A stretch of DNA of 64,000 bases from Otis tarda (taxonomy: Eukaryota > Chordata > Aves > Otidiformes > Otididae), in the NCBI GenBank assembly GCA_026413225.1, contig CM048554.1:70796463-70860462 (forward strand). The letters run 5' to 3'. A model generated the notes under the pieces. That model made no database searches. It saw only the letters and a program-made list of their open reading frames with translations, and was not told the DNA's origin. The translations under genes and the position numbers were made by a program. This document shows, piece by piece, positions 36,028-48,364 of the stretch (position 1 is its first letter; every line of letters starts with the position of its first letter).

Positions 36028-39000
36028 TCTGGAAGTTACAGGACAGGTATTACTGCCAAAACACCCTACAGATATTGGCACCTTTTCCAAACAGAGTACC
36101 TCAGCTATGCTAAAGTGACATATACATCCTTACTGATTATGTTAATTTGACAATTTTCTAGTATAGGTACTTACAGTAAAGCATTTCCTCATAGAGTCAC
36201 ACAGTAAAGGATAAATTTCTCTCTTCACATATATATATACACACACACGTTTATATGTATATTTTGTATGTATCTATGCATGTGTTGTATATATACATGC
36301 ATACCTTTAGAAGAAGGCAGCAGTGATTTCTAAGTAAGCATACAGCATGCACACCATAGTGCCCTCAAAATATAATTGTGATAGTTTTTAGTGCATCACA
36401 ATCCAGTCCAAAAAGCTCAAAGAATTATCAGTAGATAGATAATATTCCTCCTATGAGCAAAATGGTATTGTTTCTATAATCAAACCTGTTGACACTTTGT
36501 GTGTTAAATATGCTTTTTTTTAGAACAGACAGTAAAGACGTTTGATTGACCAAATATATTTGAATCACTACTAGGGAAACCAATTCAACTTGTTTCACAA
36601 AGTTTCTGAAAGACCAAAGCATCTTTGTGCGGTTATATTACCTAGGAAACAGGATTATCAATTAAAAAAAAATGTTTTCGTATATGAAAACACTGGTAAC
36701 GAAGTAAAAAAATCAAATTATTTCAACAGCTATCAAGTAGCTGCCACCAAAAAAGTAGAATTTAGATCTTGTGATTTTTTGTAATTTTAAAAAATTTATT
36801 TTTAAGATATGAAAATGTATGTCTTCTCTATTGAAAAAAAGGTCACAAGTGAGGTTCTTAGAAAAACGTCTATTCCATTATGGCCACACAGCACCAAGAT
36901 ACCACTTTCCTTCTCTCCTAGAGAAGGCAATATATTAGGGAGTAAATGTAAATGAACAGCCAATCATGAAGAAAATAAGAGATTTTAAAGCAGCAAAGGG
37001 AAAAAGCAACTTGTTATGCCCCTCAGAACTTTGCGTTTATCACCCAACCTGAAGTCAATTTTTACAAAAGCTGTTTGGGTGTTGCTGTAATTGGCAACTG
37101 TAGTAATGAGTTCCACCCTTCTTCTGTGAATCAAACCACACCACTTTATTTATGTGACACTCTGAAGACCATTTCTTACTGCAGCATTCATGGCTTAAGC
37201 AATACTGTAAGCTCAACAAAATCTTCGTATGTGCATGAAAAGAAGCAAATAACAACAAAAACCTGATTTTATAAGTTGGCACAGCAACAAATCACTTATA
37301 TGAATTAACATTGGTTCTACTCTAATTAAGAACACTTCTGGAAGAGACAGTTCGTTACCATTCAGGTCAAGCTAAGCAAATGACCAAACTGCTTTGAACC
37401 TTGCATTTTACTCCTTGAAGAAGTAATGGAACATATAAACAAAAATTTAAAAAATTATGAACAGTGAACTCACAAAAGCTGTTCAGCCTACCACTAGGCA
37501 GATAGTAATCAAGAAAGCTGTGCTACTGAACCAAAATAATCTTTCAGAGTTGGAACAAGTAGACAAGCGCAACTGTACGTATTTGCTTGGACTTGACCGT
37601 GCAGTTAACCAGTATCCTAAAAATGCATGAATCTCACAGAAAACAGTCATTCATTGTGGTTTCCTCAGTCCAAATGCATGCAGAGGTGTTAAATATATTA
37701 GCAACTAAGATTAAATTCAGCCTTAAATATAAACAGCTGTTTCTCAATATAGACTTTGGTTTTTTTTTTATTTCTGGAAACACATTTGTTTGCATTTACA
37801 ATGTATTATTGGCCAGGGTGCTCTTCTGCAATGAGCTGTATTGTTCTGAAGCTAAGAAATTTTGGAAGACAATTACAAGAAATCACCAGTTAATGAGGAA
37901 CATGTTGCCAAACTAAACCTCTTTGAGATCTCTTAGATGAAAGACTAATGCTAGGTCAAAGAAATCATACTGCCAACTATTTTATCCAACATTGTGGAGG
38001 AGTACATAATAATTTTAATGCAGAAACAGGCTTAAAATTGACTCCCAGATGGTCTCACTCCCTCTTCTCAAAGGAATGCTGAGAAGGATTTGAACAAATA
38101 TTTATTTAACAGATAGGAGTCTCAAAGAGGTCTACATGCTTTGTGTTTCAACTTTCTTATACAGTCGCTTAGAAGAACTGTAAGATAACAGGCTGATGAC
38201 AATGAAGGCTGTAATGATACTTCTGGTATGTCTTCTTTTCAGTCCAATACTGTTTGACAATCTAATGCATTTTTTTTTTCAGTTTGGCTCAGGATTAAGA
38301 TCGATTAAATCAACTTTGTTCGTTCCAAATGAAGTAAGAGTGACATTTATTGTCACAGGAAGGAGTAGAGTGGTGTCTCTGAAAAATCTTTGGGTAGATG
38401 ACACAATTTATTGCTAAAATGGTTCAGAGGCATTAAAGGCCTTTGGGCTTTGGAAAAAAAAAGGTTTGGATTCTCAAAAAGCAGCATAGACTTGAATCAC
38501 TTCTTTTCTTATGGCTGATCAGAGAGAAAAATTAATGAGCTTTCTGTATTATATTTGAGCAGATCACTTAAGATTGCAGTAAGAATTGTATTACCCTGCA
38601 GTGGAGTAAACTGAGCTAGTAAGAGTGAGCACAGTCACTCCATCTGTAAGCATATTTATTCATGCCAACTTTTGACAGACTTTTGGGTCCAAGCATGCTG
38701 AACAGGACCTTGCTAGAGGCAATATTTTGCTTTACTATCTGGTATACTGCAACATAATATCTCTAGGAAACAACAGTGTTAATAATTACAGTTGCAGTAA
38801 GTCACTAGGGAATTGAAAATGCATGGATCAATTTTCAGAAACCTTTGGAAGCCAAGTTTGAAACTTCAGACTGGTTATTCCTCTTTTCTATGTCTTCTGG
38901 ATGTTTACATAAAGTATGACCTCTTGAGAAAACAAGGCAAAAAAAATTAAAGGTGATACTTAGACCTAAACAGTATGCCTTTCTTCATTCAGTAGCAGCT

Positions 39001-41219
39001 TGGCATTTTCAATCAGTCGTGCAGAGTTTTACTTACAGAACCTGTGTGGCAACAACCTCACACAGTGCTTTGAAAAACCTAAAAGCTAACATTGAATGCT
39101 GTGCATGCCAACTATTTTTCTGTATTTACTTGATCCATTTTCTTCCACAGATACTGTGTTTCTATTCATCAGTCTCACTCATGCAGTACTTTGAAATGCC
39201 TACCTCATAAAATCTCAAGAAGAAGAGAACTTTTAAAGAATGTGACTAGCAGCAGAATAAAATCTGAATGGAAGACACAGCTTCCCTCTTTTGCCATTTC
39301 AAAGACAGTCAGAACCCCAAGGGGGGAGGCAAAAGAGCATGAAATGCACAGCCAACATGATAAAAATCAATCCTATGAAAGGGAGATGATCCTCTTAAGA
39401 TGTTATTTAACAATAAGATGACCATCTCATCTACAGCATATCCTATCTAACACTCAAGAAATATTTGAAGGCATATCTTCTATGAAGGCATTTTATTCTT
39501 CCGTATCTAGTCAGACAACTGAATGATTAAATGTGTACTTGTCCCTGAACACCTTAAATGGTCATAAAACAGCTCCTCTATGTATTATCATGCAGCATCC
39601 CTGAGGCAAGAAAAATGAGGAGAAGAGCAAATATTCATTGCTCATTCTATATATTGAAAAATGGGTTGCCACTTTAAGAAAGCCCTCTTTTTTTTCCAGT
39701 ACAGACATAAGTTTTCAAGACAAACTATGTAAATTTCATTACTTCTGCTTTGCATCAATAAAATCAAATACATTTTTATTTGTAATGATTTCTGAAAGTT
39801 AGCTCTAGATTTAGATTTTTTAAATCAAGTCATTACAAAACAAAAAGGCAACCCCTCTCCCTCCCCTCAAAAGCTCTAAGGAATATAAATTTAGATTTCA
39901 GATTAAGGATATGAAGCTGGATGAAGAACTTTAGGGACAGGCTGCTTTCTAACAGCTACCCCGGGGAAAGTGTGACAGAGTACTGAAGAGGAACTGATCT
40001 CCATGTGTGTGAAGCAAGTAGATTTTTAAGCTTCCCCTTTTCTTCTTAATAAAACTCAAGCATTTTTGCATTAACTACCAAGCAAAAATATCCATTCTTT
40101 TCTGCTTATCCTGACCTCATTAGCATCCTGTCGATTGTTTAAGAGAAGATTCTTTTTCATTGTAAATTCTCTTTCAAACTGTACTCCCCCCAAGGGCCTT
40201 TAATTGTGCAGAACACAGACATTTGACAATATGACAACTACTTTGAATTAATGCTGCAAGATCATTTATGCATTGCCTTAATTTTAAAGAGCAAACCTGA
40301 TTAAAACCAAAATCCTGAGCTCCAGGATTCTATAAATGAGCTGTAGAATCAGCAGTGCAAGATGGGCATTTCCAGCAAAGGATCATTTTACTAAGACATT
40401 TCAAAGAAAAATGGCATTAAATCATTGCTCATATCAATTACAAATATGCACACATGCTCTCCAGTCATAAAGTAAGATCTCCTCAAAATCTGGAGCCCTG
40501 AAATGCACCTATTCAACAGAGTCAAGAGAAAGGAAATTATTTCAGTTAAAATAAACTCTCTCTCCGCTTTACACCTGTACCTGATTTACACCGCACTGAA
40601 TATGAAGTTAACACAATTAAATTTCAAATGGAAATCATGGTCTTTTGCCTTTTTTTTTGAGTGCAATTATATGCTTATCAGAACACAATCTAGAAAAAGG
40701 AAAATTCTTGGAGTCATTTAAGAGAGGTTGTTATATTACGAGGAGTGTGAGAAATCTGAAGGTAAAGAGTTGAGGAAAGGTTTCCTTCAGTGCTAATGAC
40801 TGCAGTCTTTTTTTCTGTAATGCGGTTCTTGAAGTGTACAAGCACTCGACCTGAAGCCTGTGAACATGAAATCCCTTATCTTCCTTGCTAAATTTGAACA
40901 CAAAATAGTAGTTGTTAATTTGTTCTTAAGTTTAAGTAGTCAGCTCTGAATATCTAAAGAGGAAACGGTGCAGTGGTGTGTTATACAGCACTTTCAGGAT
41001 TCCAAAATGTTTTATAAGCACATGCAAATTACTACACTACTACAGATATACAGCCACATCTTGGAGGGGCAAAGCAATTAGATAATAGCACACTGCACCT
41101 CAGTACATTTGCTTAGGTCATGAAAAATTGTCGAATTAAAATAATAAAATAGGAAACTATGAAGAAATGGAATATAATTTTAAGTGAAAACTGCTCAGGA
41201 AACTTGTTAACCTTGCTAG
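36028..41219. other. Non-coding; one mixed microsatellite
   Basis: A mixed TA/CA/TG microsatellite lies at about 36228-36300. Otherwise this is AT-rich unique-looking DNA with short frames (109 codons or fewer) and no recognisable coding or transposon signature. Confidence 0.55.
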
Positions 41220-42130
41220 TCCTGTAGGCAGTGAATCAGCCCTTGAGCAGCAGCACTGTTAGGATGTGTGATAAGAAGCTGTTTTCCCCAGGCGTGAAGG
41301 AGCAGAGCAGCCCAGCTCCAGGCAAGGGAAACCGATCACCCAGTCAGGGAGAGGAGCCTGTGCCCTGGCCCGCCTCAGGCATCCCAGGAGGGCATCAGCC
41401 CCAGGGGCTAGGGGTGACACCCACCTCTGTGAGTCAGAGGGAGACCCTGTCCTGAGATCGCCTGCAAACTGAGGGGTCTTTGCTGGGGGATATGGGCTCA
41501 TTATGGGGTAAGAGCACTTGGGGATTGCATAAAATGCTTAGGGCAGAACTAAACAGGAAAGGGAGGCCCTGGGGGTGCAAGGAGCCAGGCAACCCCTAGA
41601 TGAGCTCCACGTCTGAGGGGAATTACTGGAGGGATCCAGTGAACGTGTGTGTGTGTGCACATGCACACATGTATATGTTGATGTGTGTAAGGGCGTTTGC
41701 ACCAGAGCTGGCGTGCAGCTGCGGGGTTAGGAGCTTGTGTGCCCCAGTGCAAGCAGCTGGGAAGTCCTGGGATCCAGGAGAAGCTACCAGGCAGACTTAG
41801 CATCTAAGCCAGATACTGGGGTGATCCATATTGTACATACATAAATATGTGTATATATTTCCCACTAATGAACCTTTATCCTGGTCAGCCAGAGGGGAAA
41901 CAGGACAAGGTCATTGGTGCTGTTTATGTGAGTGCTGAATGTGTCTGTCTATGTGGCTGGCTATGTGTATGTGTATATATGTGGGACGTGTGTATGTCTA
42001 CTGGGGGTACATGCTCAGCCTTGCTACTTGCTGGACCTGGGGTATGGAGCTGGGGCAGCCTTGGGTCTATTGGACTGCTGTCTATTGGATAGCAATCCCT
42101 ACAAGACCAAAACGCAAACCAGCACATGCC
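41220..42130. repeat. Unassigned GC-richer, repeat-like block
   Basis: Base composition shifts sharply upward in G and C relative to both flanks. The block contains a TG-rich microsatellite (about 41646-41690), another TG/TA-rich stretch (about 41938-41985), and words such as GGGGTACATGCTCAGCC and GGACCTGGGGTATGGAGC that read like an avian LTR or other interspersed repeat. On the minus strand a TGTGCTGGTTTGCG start at 42126 resembles an LTR beginning, and TGTTAGGATGTG at 41257 could be the opposite terminus. A clean target-site duplication is not seen. The short frames here (up to 84 codons) are not recognised. Confidence 0.35.
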
Positions 42131-42411
42131 CTAAGCTTTATTTAAAGAAATATCCAAATGATTTTTGGCCAGGTAGAAAATAAACTGTACTCTTTAGTGT
42201 GTGGTTAACACACAATCACCTTCCTTTTCTTTATTCTTAATGCTGTTTCTAATCTGTGATCCTATTCTCATACACTCCACTTACTGACCTAAGAGGTGAG
42301 AAAATTAAAATGTGGTGAAATCTAGAACACAAATGTCCTAAAAATGGAAATGAATTCTTCTCCCAAGGCAGTCTGTAGCAGGGCACAACTTTTTAAATTT
42401 TGTTTCTGTAA
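42131..42411. other. Non-coding, nothing recognised
   Basis: AT-rich DNA between the GC-richer block and the microsatellite. Confidence 0.5.
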
Positions 42412-42480
42412 ATGCACACACACACACAAAATATGTATACATATAAACACACTCAAACATACTTATGCATATGTATACAT

Positions 42481-42512
<32 letters not shown>

Positions 42513-42513
42513 C
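42412..42513. repeat. Compound (CA)n/(TA)n microsatellite
   Basis: CACACACACACACA at about 42414-42427, then mixed TACATA sequence, then CACACACACA followed by a pure (AT)n run from about 42490 to 42512. Confidence 0.9.
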
Positions 42514-43418
42514 TGTATATTGAAGAAAGGTAGGTAAGAAAGAAGAGGCAATGCCATTAGGATGGTAACTGACTGCATGTCCTCACCAAGGAGAGGGAGT
42601 TTTCAAGTTTTGGATCAAGGGCAGATTATTATAGGAAAGCAAGCCCACCACTGAGAGCAAAACAAAGAAAATTAGCATAAACTATATTCTATTTTCAGTT
42701 GCTTAGTACAGTTTTATTTTTCAGTCTAAAAAGGGCTCCACTGTGTGAGGCCAGATCACCTCCCAGCATGATATGACCTTCCTTCAGGCTGGTCATTCAA
42801 GTGAAGTCAGAAGGTTTCTAGGACAATTCATTTTAACTGTAGTAGTTTGAGGCTATCTTAGACCCACATTAGCAACTTTCTCTGGTATGAGTTGCATAAG
42901 CATTTCCCATAATGTTCTTCTCTTGAGTTCACTGTAAATCAGACTTACGTATTTATATGTAAGGACAATCAAACGTGCTCATATGTGAATCACAGCAAAT
43001 CAGTAAAATAGAGAAAAAGCTAATGTAAAGGACTAGTATGTGAGCTCCTGGGTATTATTTCAATGAAATAAAGTCCTTGTTTTGCTTTCCTCCCCCAGCT
43101 ACATATTGTTTGTTCACCTTCATTTATCTATTCAAATTTCAGCTGCATGGAAATGGTTAAAGCAGCACCTAGCACTCAGCAAAGTTTGAATCAGTTACTG
43201 AAGTTAACTGTATCTTGCTTGGGTTCCCACTGAACTAGGGACATAAAAGATATTCTCATCTCCTTTCAGTCAGGACTGACCGCTGTCACTGGAAATCATG
43301 GCCCGCTACATCTAATGAAACATGTAGCAAACAGAAGGCAAGGTACGTCTAGTTGCACACCTTGTCATCCATGCTCTGAGCAAGCCCAGTACTAGCTCTT
43401 CAACTACATTATTCTTTC

Positions 43419-43492
43419 TAGCTGCCCAGAGTCACTGCCCAGAGTCACTGCACCCAGAGTCACTGCAGTTTCTAGCTGCCCAGAGTGCTGGC
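43419..43492. repeat. Short tandem repeat of CCCAGAGTCACTG units
   Basis: Three close copies of the unit CCCAGAGTCACTG with small spacers, bracketed by two copies of TTTCTAGCTGCCCAGAGT (about 43417 and 43469). This looks like a local slippage or duplication event. Confidence 0.8.
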
Positions 43493-43786
43493 AGCATGGG
43501 AGCATACCCGTCCAAGCAAGTGCACATGCCTCAGAAATGTCACCTCGTGGACTGGAAAAAGGCTGAATATAAAGCTGGCATAAATGCATAAAACAGGTAC
43601 AAACTCTATAATGTAAGCCAAAGACAATGAAACTAACGTGGTTGCATATTTAAACCAAATCCAGGATCAGTTGCATGCATTCAAGTTTCAAAAGCGTAGG
43701 ACTACAACGTGAAGCACAGGGAGGGCAAATGATTTCACTGGAAGGTGGCAAGGGCGGCACAGACAATTTAGAAATTGATAACCCTT

Positions 43787-43840
43787 CTCAAGTCAATGGG
43801 TGTTTTACCACTGACTTCAGTGAGGCCAGAAATTTACACC
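43787..43840. repeat. Old L3/CR1-like fragment
   Basis: The pattern CAAGTCAATGGGTGTTTTAC followed by CACTGACTTCAGTGAGGCCA and AATTTACACC matches the widespread amniote L3/CR1-type repeat theme ('AAAGTCAATGGGAGTTTTGC', 'CATTGACTTCAATGGGGCCA', 'GATTTCACC'). The assignment is by memory of that pattern. Confidence 0.45.
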
Positions 43841-45434
43841 TCACACACTGACCACTGCTGGGAATGAAAAGAACTGGACAGAGCTTCATGCTTTACCAAA
43901 GGAAGAATATCTTCCCCTTTACAGTCTGAGGGGTCAGAAAAGAGAGGAAGGATTCCTCTTGGAAACTTCATAATCAATAGGACATTAATATAAACAAATA
44001 ATTACCATCCTTACCACATATGCATTTGCTCAGCATGTTTAACATCTGTAATTCATGAGAGGGACATGAACTTCTCAAAAACTGAGCACATCCATGTAAT
44101 TCTTTTCTGTCTCTGAAGATGAAAGGTTTTCTTCTTGGCAATCTAACCAGGAGAATAAACATTGAGATTTGAAACAAACAGTAACAATATACCTAATACT
44201 TTTGATAATAATAACCCCCAATCTGCCAGTAGTTTTTAAGGCAGCCTTGTTTTCCTTAGCCAGAAGGAATTCAAATAAACTGAGCACTATTTAAAAACAA
44301 AGGAGTTATGTCTAAACCGGAGCACAGGGAAGAAATGAGTCATGTCATTTCTATTAAGCTATGCTCAGCATACACTAACAAGGAGAACTTACTGCATTTG
44401 TAAAATATCTGCTCCCAAATGCCTTTACTTGTAGTGCTACATACACTTACCTCTATTTGCATTTACTCTCTCTCTTGTCCTTACATGGAATACTCCAATT
44501 TACTTTAACCCTGTCTTCTTCATAAAGCCAATTATGAACAACAGGAATCTGCAATCTCCTATAACAGAGTAATTTAATAATCAAATAAAAGATAATAATC
44601 ACCTAATATGTAAAAATCCCACCTGCAACACAGTTTTTTGTCAAATGCACCTTGGGCTTATCTGAGAGATCTATTGCAATTTCATTTTAAAATCTCTTCA
44701 TCTCCCTACTACCCTTCCTTCCTACAATACCTATAAATATACTACACCATTCTTTATGGATAGCTACTGAAATTATCAAGAACACAAACAATATCAGCAA
44801 TTTTTTACCTGTCTACTGAAGACAGGGGACAAAACAAGTTTTGCCTTTAATTGGAGTCTCCAGTTAAAGTTAGCACTTAAATAGGATGACTAGTTGTGTC
44901 TGATCACTCCACTTTTCAGTGCTAAAGTATTGCCTTAAAATCTCCACAAAAAGTTTCTAATCTTTAAGGTGAAATTTGCAGAGTAATTTCTTTAAGAGTG
45001 ACAGAAAACCAGAACAATATTTCTTTAAAAAAAAAACCATGAAGTTCTGCCTGAGTATTCAACAAATTTATTTTTCTTCCAGTATTTGCTAAAAGTAAAA
45101 CTGAATATTATTTTCATGAACTGCCACTACTGTTCTTGGATAAGCTCTAGCTAAGATAACATTGGAAAAAAGGGATTCAATGACAGTCCCTGAAAGACAT
45201 TGCGAACTCAGCTCACAATTCACGGCCACTGAAATGGGTGCATGTGTGTTCATGGCGGGGACTGTCGTGGTTTTGTTAGTGAGGGGGGGCCTAAGGTGGT
45301 AGCTTCTGTAGGAAACTGCTAGAAGTCGCTCCCCTTTGTTTAGTGGACTCGGCTGGGCCTAGGACGGACCTGCTGCTGGCCAAGGCCGAGCCGATCGGTA
45401 GCAGAATGTCCCGTGATAACGCCTCTGCGATAAC

Positions 45435-45443
45435 GTATTTAAG
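45435..45443 (+). promoter_or_regulatory. TATA-like box of the LTR
   Basis: GTATTTAAG sits about 175 bases after the LTR start, at the same position in three copies of the family (also about 49330-49337 and 35680-35687 on the minus strand). Transcription would be expected to start about 25-30 bases downstream, near 45465. This is inferred from position and conservation only. Confidence 0.6.
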
Positions 45444-46214
45444 AAGGGGAAAATAGAAAAAAAAAGAGAGAAGAGAAGATGTGAAGAAGCTGAGCAGGGG
45501 CAGAGGCGCAGAGGGGGAGGCGCAGGCCTCATGGGCCTTGCAGGCCTCAGCCTCTGGCCTCTCGCCAGGCAGCCGACTGGGCCCGACTCGGTCCGGCCTG
45601 GCTGCAAGAAGTAGAGAGGAGATGAGAATTGAATAAGATGTAAAAAATATCCTGAGAGACATCTACCAGCCTGTTGTGAGGAACGGCTGCAGACGCCAAG
45701 GTCAGTTCAGAAGGAGGGGGAGGAGTAATGTGGCTCCTGGCCAAGATTCCCCTGCAGCCTGTGGTGATGACCATGGTGGAGCAGGTTGTCCCCCTGCAGC
45801 CCATGGAGGTCCACAGAGGAGCAGAGATCCACTTGGAGCCCATGAAGGACCCCACACCGGGGGAGGTGGATGCCTGAAGGCAGCTGTGGCCTGTGGAGGG
45901 CCCGCTGGGACAGCTGTTCTGAAGGGACTGAACTCTGTGGAAGAGATGACCCACGCCGGAGCAGTTCCATGAAGGACTGTGGCGTAGGGGTGGGACCCCA
46001 CAACGGAGCAGGGGAGGAATGTGAGGAGTTCTTCCCCTGACCATGAAGCAGCGGTGTGAAACAACACGTGATGAACTGACCGCAACCCCCATTCCCTCTT
46101 CCCCCCTGTGCCACTCGGGAGGGGAAGGTAGTAGAGATAATGTTAAGCTTGGGAAGAGGTAGGGGTGGAGGGAGGTTATCTTGTTCTCTGTCTCATTATC
46201 CTGCTGTTTGTAGT

Positions 46215-46220
46215 AATAAA
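46215..46220 (+). terminator. LTR polyadenylation signal AATAAA
   Basis: AATAAA about 185 bases before the LTR end, followed by a GT/T-rich stretch (GAGTCTGTTTTGCCC). It is conserved in the opposite-strand copy (TTTATT at 48541-48546). Confidence 0.6.
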
Positions 46221-46403
46221 TGAATAGTTTTCCCCAAGTCGAGTCTGTTTTGCCCATAATGGTAACTTTAAGGATTTCTCCCTGTCCTTATCTCAAACCT
46301 TGAACCGTTTTTCCTTATATTTTCTCTCCCTGTTCTCTCGGAAGGTGGGGGGAGTGAGAGAGAGACTGCGTAGTCTGGTCCTGATCAGGGCTGAACTACG
46401 ACA

Positions 46404-48142
46404 GGGACATACACAGAGGAAAATGATATCTCCCCAAACACTGTGGCAACACTGTTACCACTCCATCTGAATTTCATTTTTATTGAGAATTAGTAAGTTT
46501 TGATTATCAAACATGTATTAGTATAAATAATTTTCATAACAAATAGAAAAAAATGGATATATGTATCTTAAATAAAGATTTTTAAGATGTCAGTGAATAT
46601 CTGATCTTGTTGATACTTAAAGTTTCCACTTAAAATTGTAAGAGTGAGAAAAAAAGAAATTGCAAGAGTGAAAAAAAACCCTAACCCTCAGACTACTGTA
46701 CACTACGGAGAAAGAGGACCACATAGCTGGCACAAGCAGCTCTGGACAAACTCAGGCAATGATAAAGTAAAGAAGACAAGAAAAAGGGAATCTCCACAGG
46801 TTGAGATGCGGGCTGGTAATAAGGTGTGTATTGTCAGACGCACATTAAGCAGCCTCATGGTGGAGCTCCAGTAAGACTGACATGTGAAGACTTTCAGCCT
46901 TCGAAATAAACTGTTACAGAAAATTGCTTGTAATTACTTGGTAAAACCATGTCAGGAGGAAGACAATCAAGAGAAGGATAAGCTTAAGAGGTAGTCCTTG
47001 ATGTACCAGGAACATGTTTGGAACAATCAAGATGTTTGGTTACATCTGCCAGACAAACAGTAGCTGCTTCCTAAAGATTGTGCTCTTTGGCCTGGCAGAG
47101 GAAAGGCAAGTGATGCAGACATGGCTAGAAGACAGACAAAAACAATGCAGCAGTTAATAAAGACTCTGAAGAGAAAGGAAAGTTAGACGCATGAAGCAGA
47201 AAAAAATTTGGACAGCTTTTCAGAATCTAGGTTGAGTGTATAAGACTGGCAGTTTGAAGACATATATAAGATGAAAATGCAAAACCACTGTATTTCATGT
47301 AGTTCTGAATCTGATTTGACAGTTCTTTAGAAGGAAAAGATCCAGAAATTCGTAACACTATTTTTACTGCAACTTTTTAAAAGCTAGAATCACACCTGAA
47401 TGATTTGGCAGGCAAAGAAACTGTGCTGGATCCCTCTTCTGAATGATTGGATACATCTCAGAAGTAGTGTTTCCCTTTAGGTTAGACTGACTGTCAGGAG
47501 CGCTTGAGCACCTTCTTTTCCAATCACCACTGTAAAAGAGGCCTCATTATCTTCAAGAGGCATTGGCAAAAGTTGGATGATGGAGTTCGTTGTATAATTT
47601 ATGCACTTGTTCAATTTCATAATGCTGATCAGACTTCATCTCAGCAATGAGAGGAAAGACAAAGCAGGCCTCAGTCACCCTGTCTTCAGCGTTTTATGAA
47701 AAGCAGAAATATCTCCGTTAAGGATTTCCTGAAGCTGGACCAAATAGAAAAGAAGGAAGAAAACTGAGGGGTCCTGGTCAAGCTCTGACTCAGGTATGAA
47801 TTTCTGGACAGACTTGTATATTGTTTGCTAGATTTTTGAATAATAACAGAGACAGATTCCTATAGAAAAAAAAAAAAAAGAACAAAAGTCGCCAAACAGG
47901 TGTAAGAGTGTTATATTTCTACGACTTGGTGACCATCTTGGAATCATTTCACTGTTTACAGATATTCACAAGCAGCTGTCAGGAAAAGATCATAAAAAAC
48001 ATATCTGTGAGGTAAGACTCTAGTATGCACCTCTTCAGATTTCAAAGACACTCAGTATCCGGTGACAGGATGCACACGAGGAGTTGCTGAATACATACCT
48101 ATCTGCTGCTCGTTTGAAGAGTGACAATGAACAGATAGACAT
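46404..48142. other. Non-coding DNA between two inverted LTRs
   Basis: AT- and purine-rich unique-looking sequence with an A14 tract at 47866-47879 and a chance CCCTAACCCT at about 46679. I recognise no gene, retrogene or transposon in it. Confidence 0.5.
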
Positions 48143-48225
48143 AGACTAGACTAGACTAGACTAGAGTAGAATAGAATAGTTCTGTTGGAAGGAATCTACA
48201 ATGATCATCTAGTCAACCATAATTA
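48143..48225 (-). mobile_element. CR1 3' end with (CTAGT)n-type tail, antisense
   Basis: On the plus strand a tandem of AGACT/AGAAT-type pentamers (48143-48179) precedes GTTGGAAGGAATCTACAATG and ATCATCTAGTCAACC. This is the reverse complement of the CR1 3' UTR followed by its terminal tandem repeat. Only a short 3' piece is recognisable. Sequence beyond 48225 diverges, and the LTR at 48365 was inserted 140 bases further on. Confidence 0.75.
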
Positions 48226-48364
48226 TAAATTCTGTGTAGTCCAAACCTTTTCTATTCTAAAAGGAACAGTACAACTGTATTTCCTTTCCTACAAAAGAGA
48301 AAAGAAAGCATGGTCCAGAGCAAGGGGAACTGGCACTAAAGATACGTCTCTTCTTGTTTCCACC

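Larger units (their letters stand above)
42514..45262. other. Non-coding; small minisatellite and an old repeat scrap
   Basis: Contains the tandem CCCAGAGTCACT units at about 43424-43464 and an L3/CR1-like scrap at 43787-43840, both listed separately. No gene recognised. Confidence 0.55.
45263..46403 (+). mobile_element. Full-length solo LTR, long family (1141 bp)
   Basis: The element starts TGTCGTGGTTTTG and ends GGGCTGAACTACGACA, giving TG...CA ends with a 10-bp imperfect terminal inverted repeat. It is flanked by an exact 5-bp target-site duplication, GGGAC at 45258-45262 and at 46404-46408. U3 covers about 200 bases to a TATTTAAG box at 45436-45443. AATAAA at 46215-46220 precedes the U5. 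If these are the working signals, R would be about 770 bases, which is unusually long. CpGs are well kept (TGTCG, CCGATCGG, CTACGACA), in contrast to the copy at 48365, which suggests a younger or less methylated copy. There is no internal viral sequence, so it is a recombination product of a former provirus. Confidence 0.93.

Noticed and set aside
46679-46688. CCCTAACCCT, telomere-like motif
   Set aside because: Only about one and a half units, far too short for an interstitial telomeric array.
48143-48179. CRISPR-like or independent microsatellite array
   Set aside because: The pentamers are contiguous, without spacers, and sit at the 3' end of a CR1 fragment.
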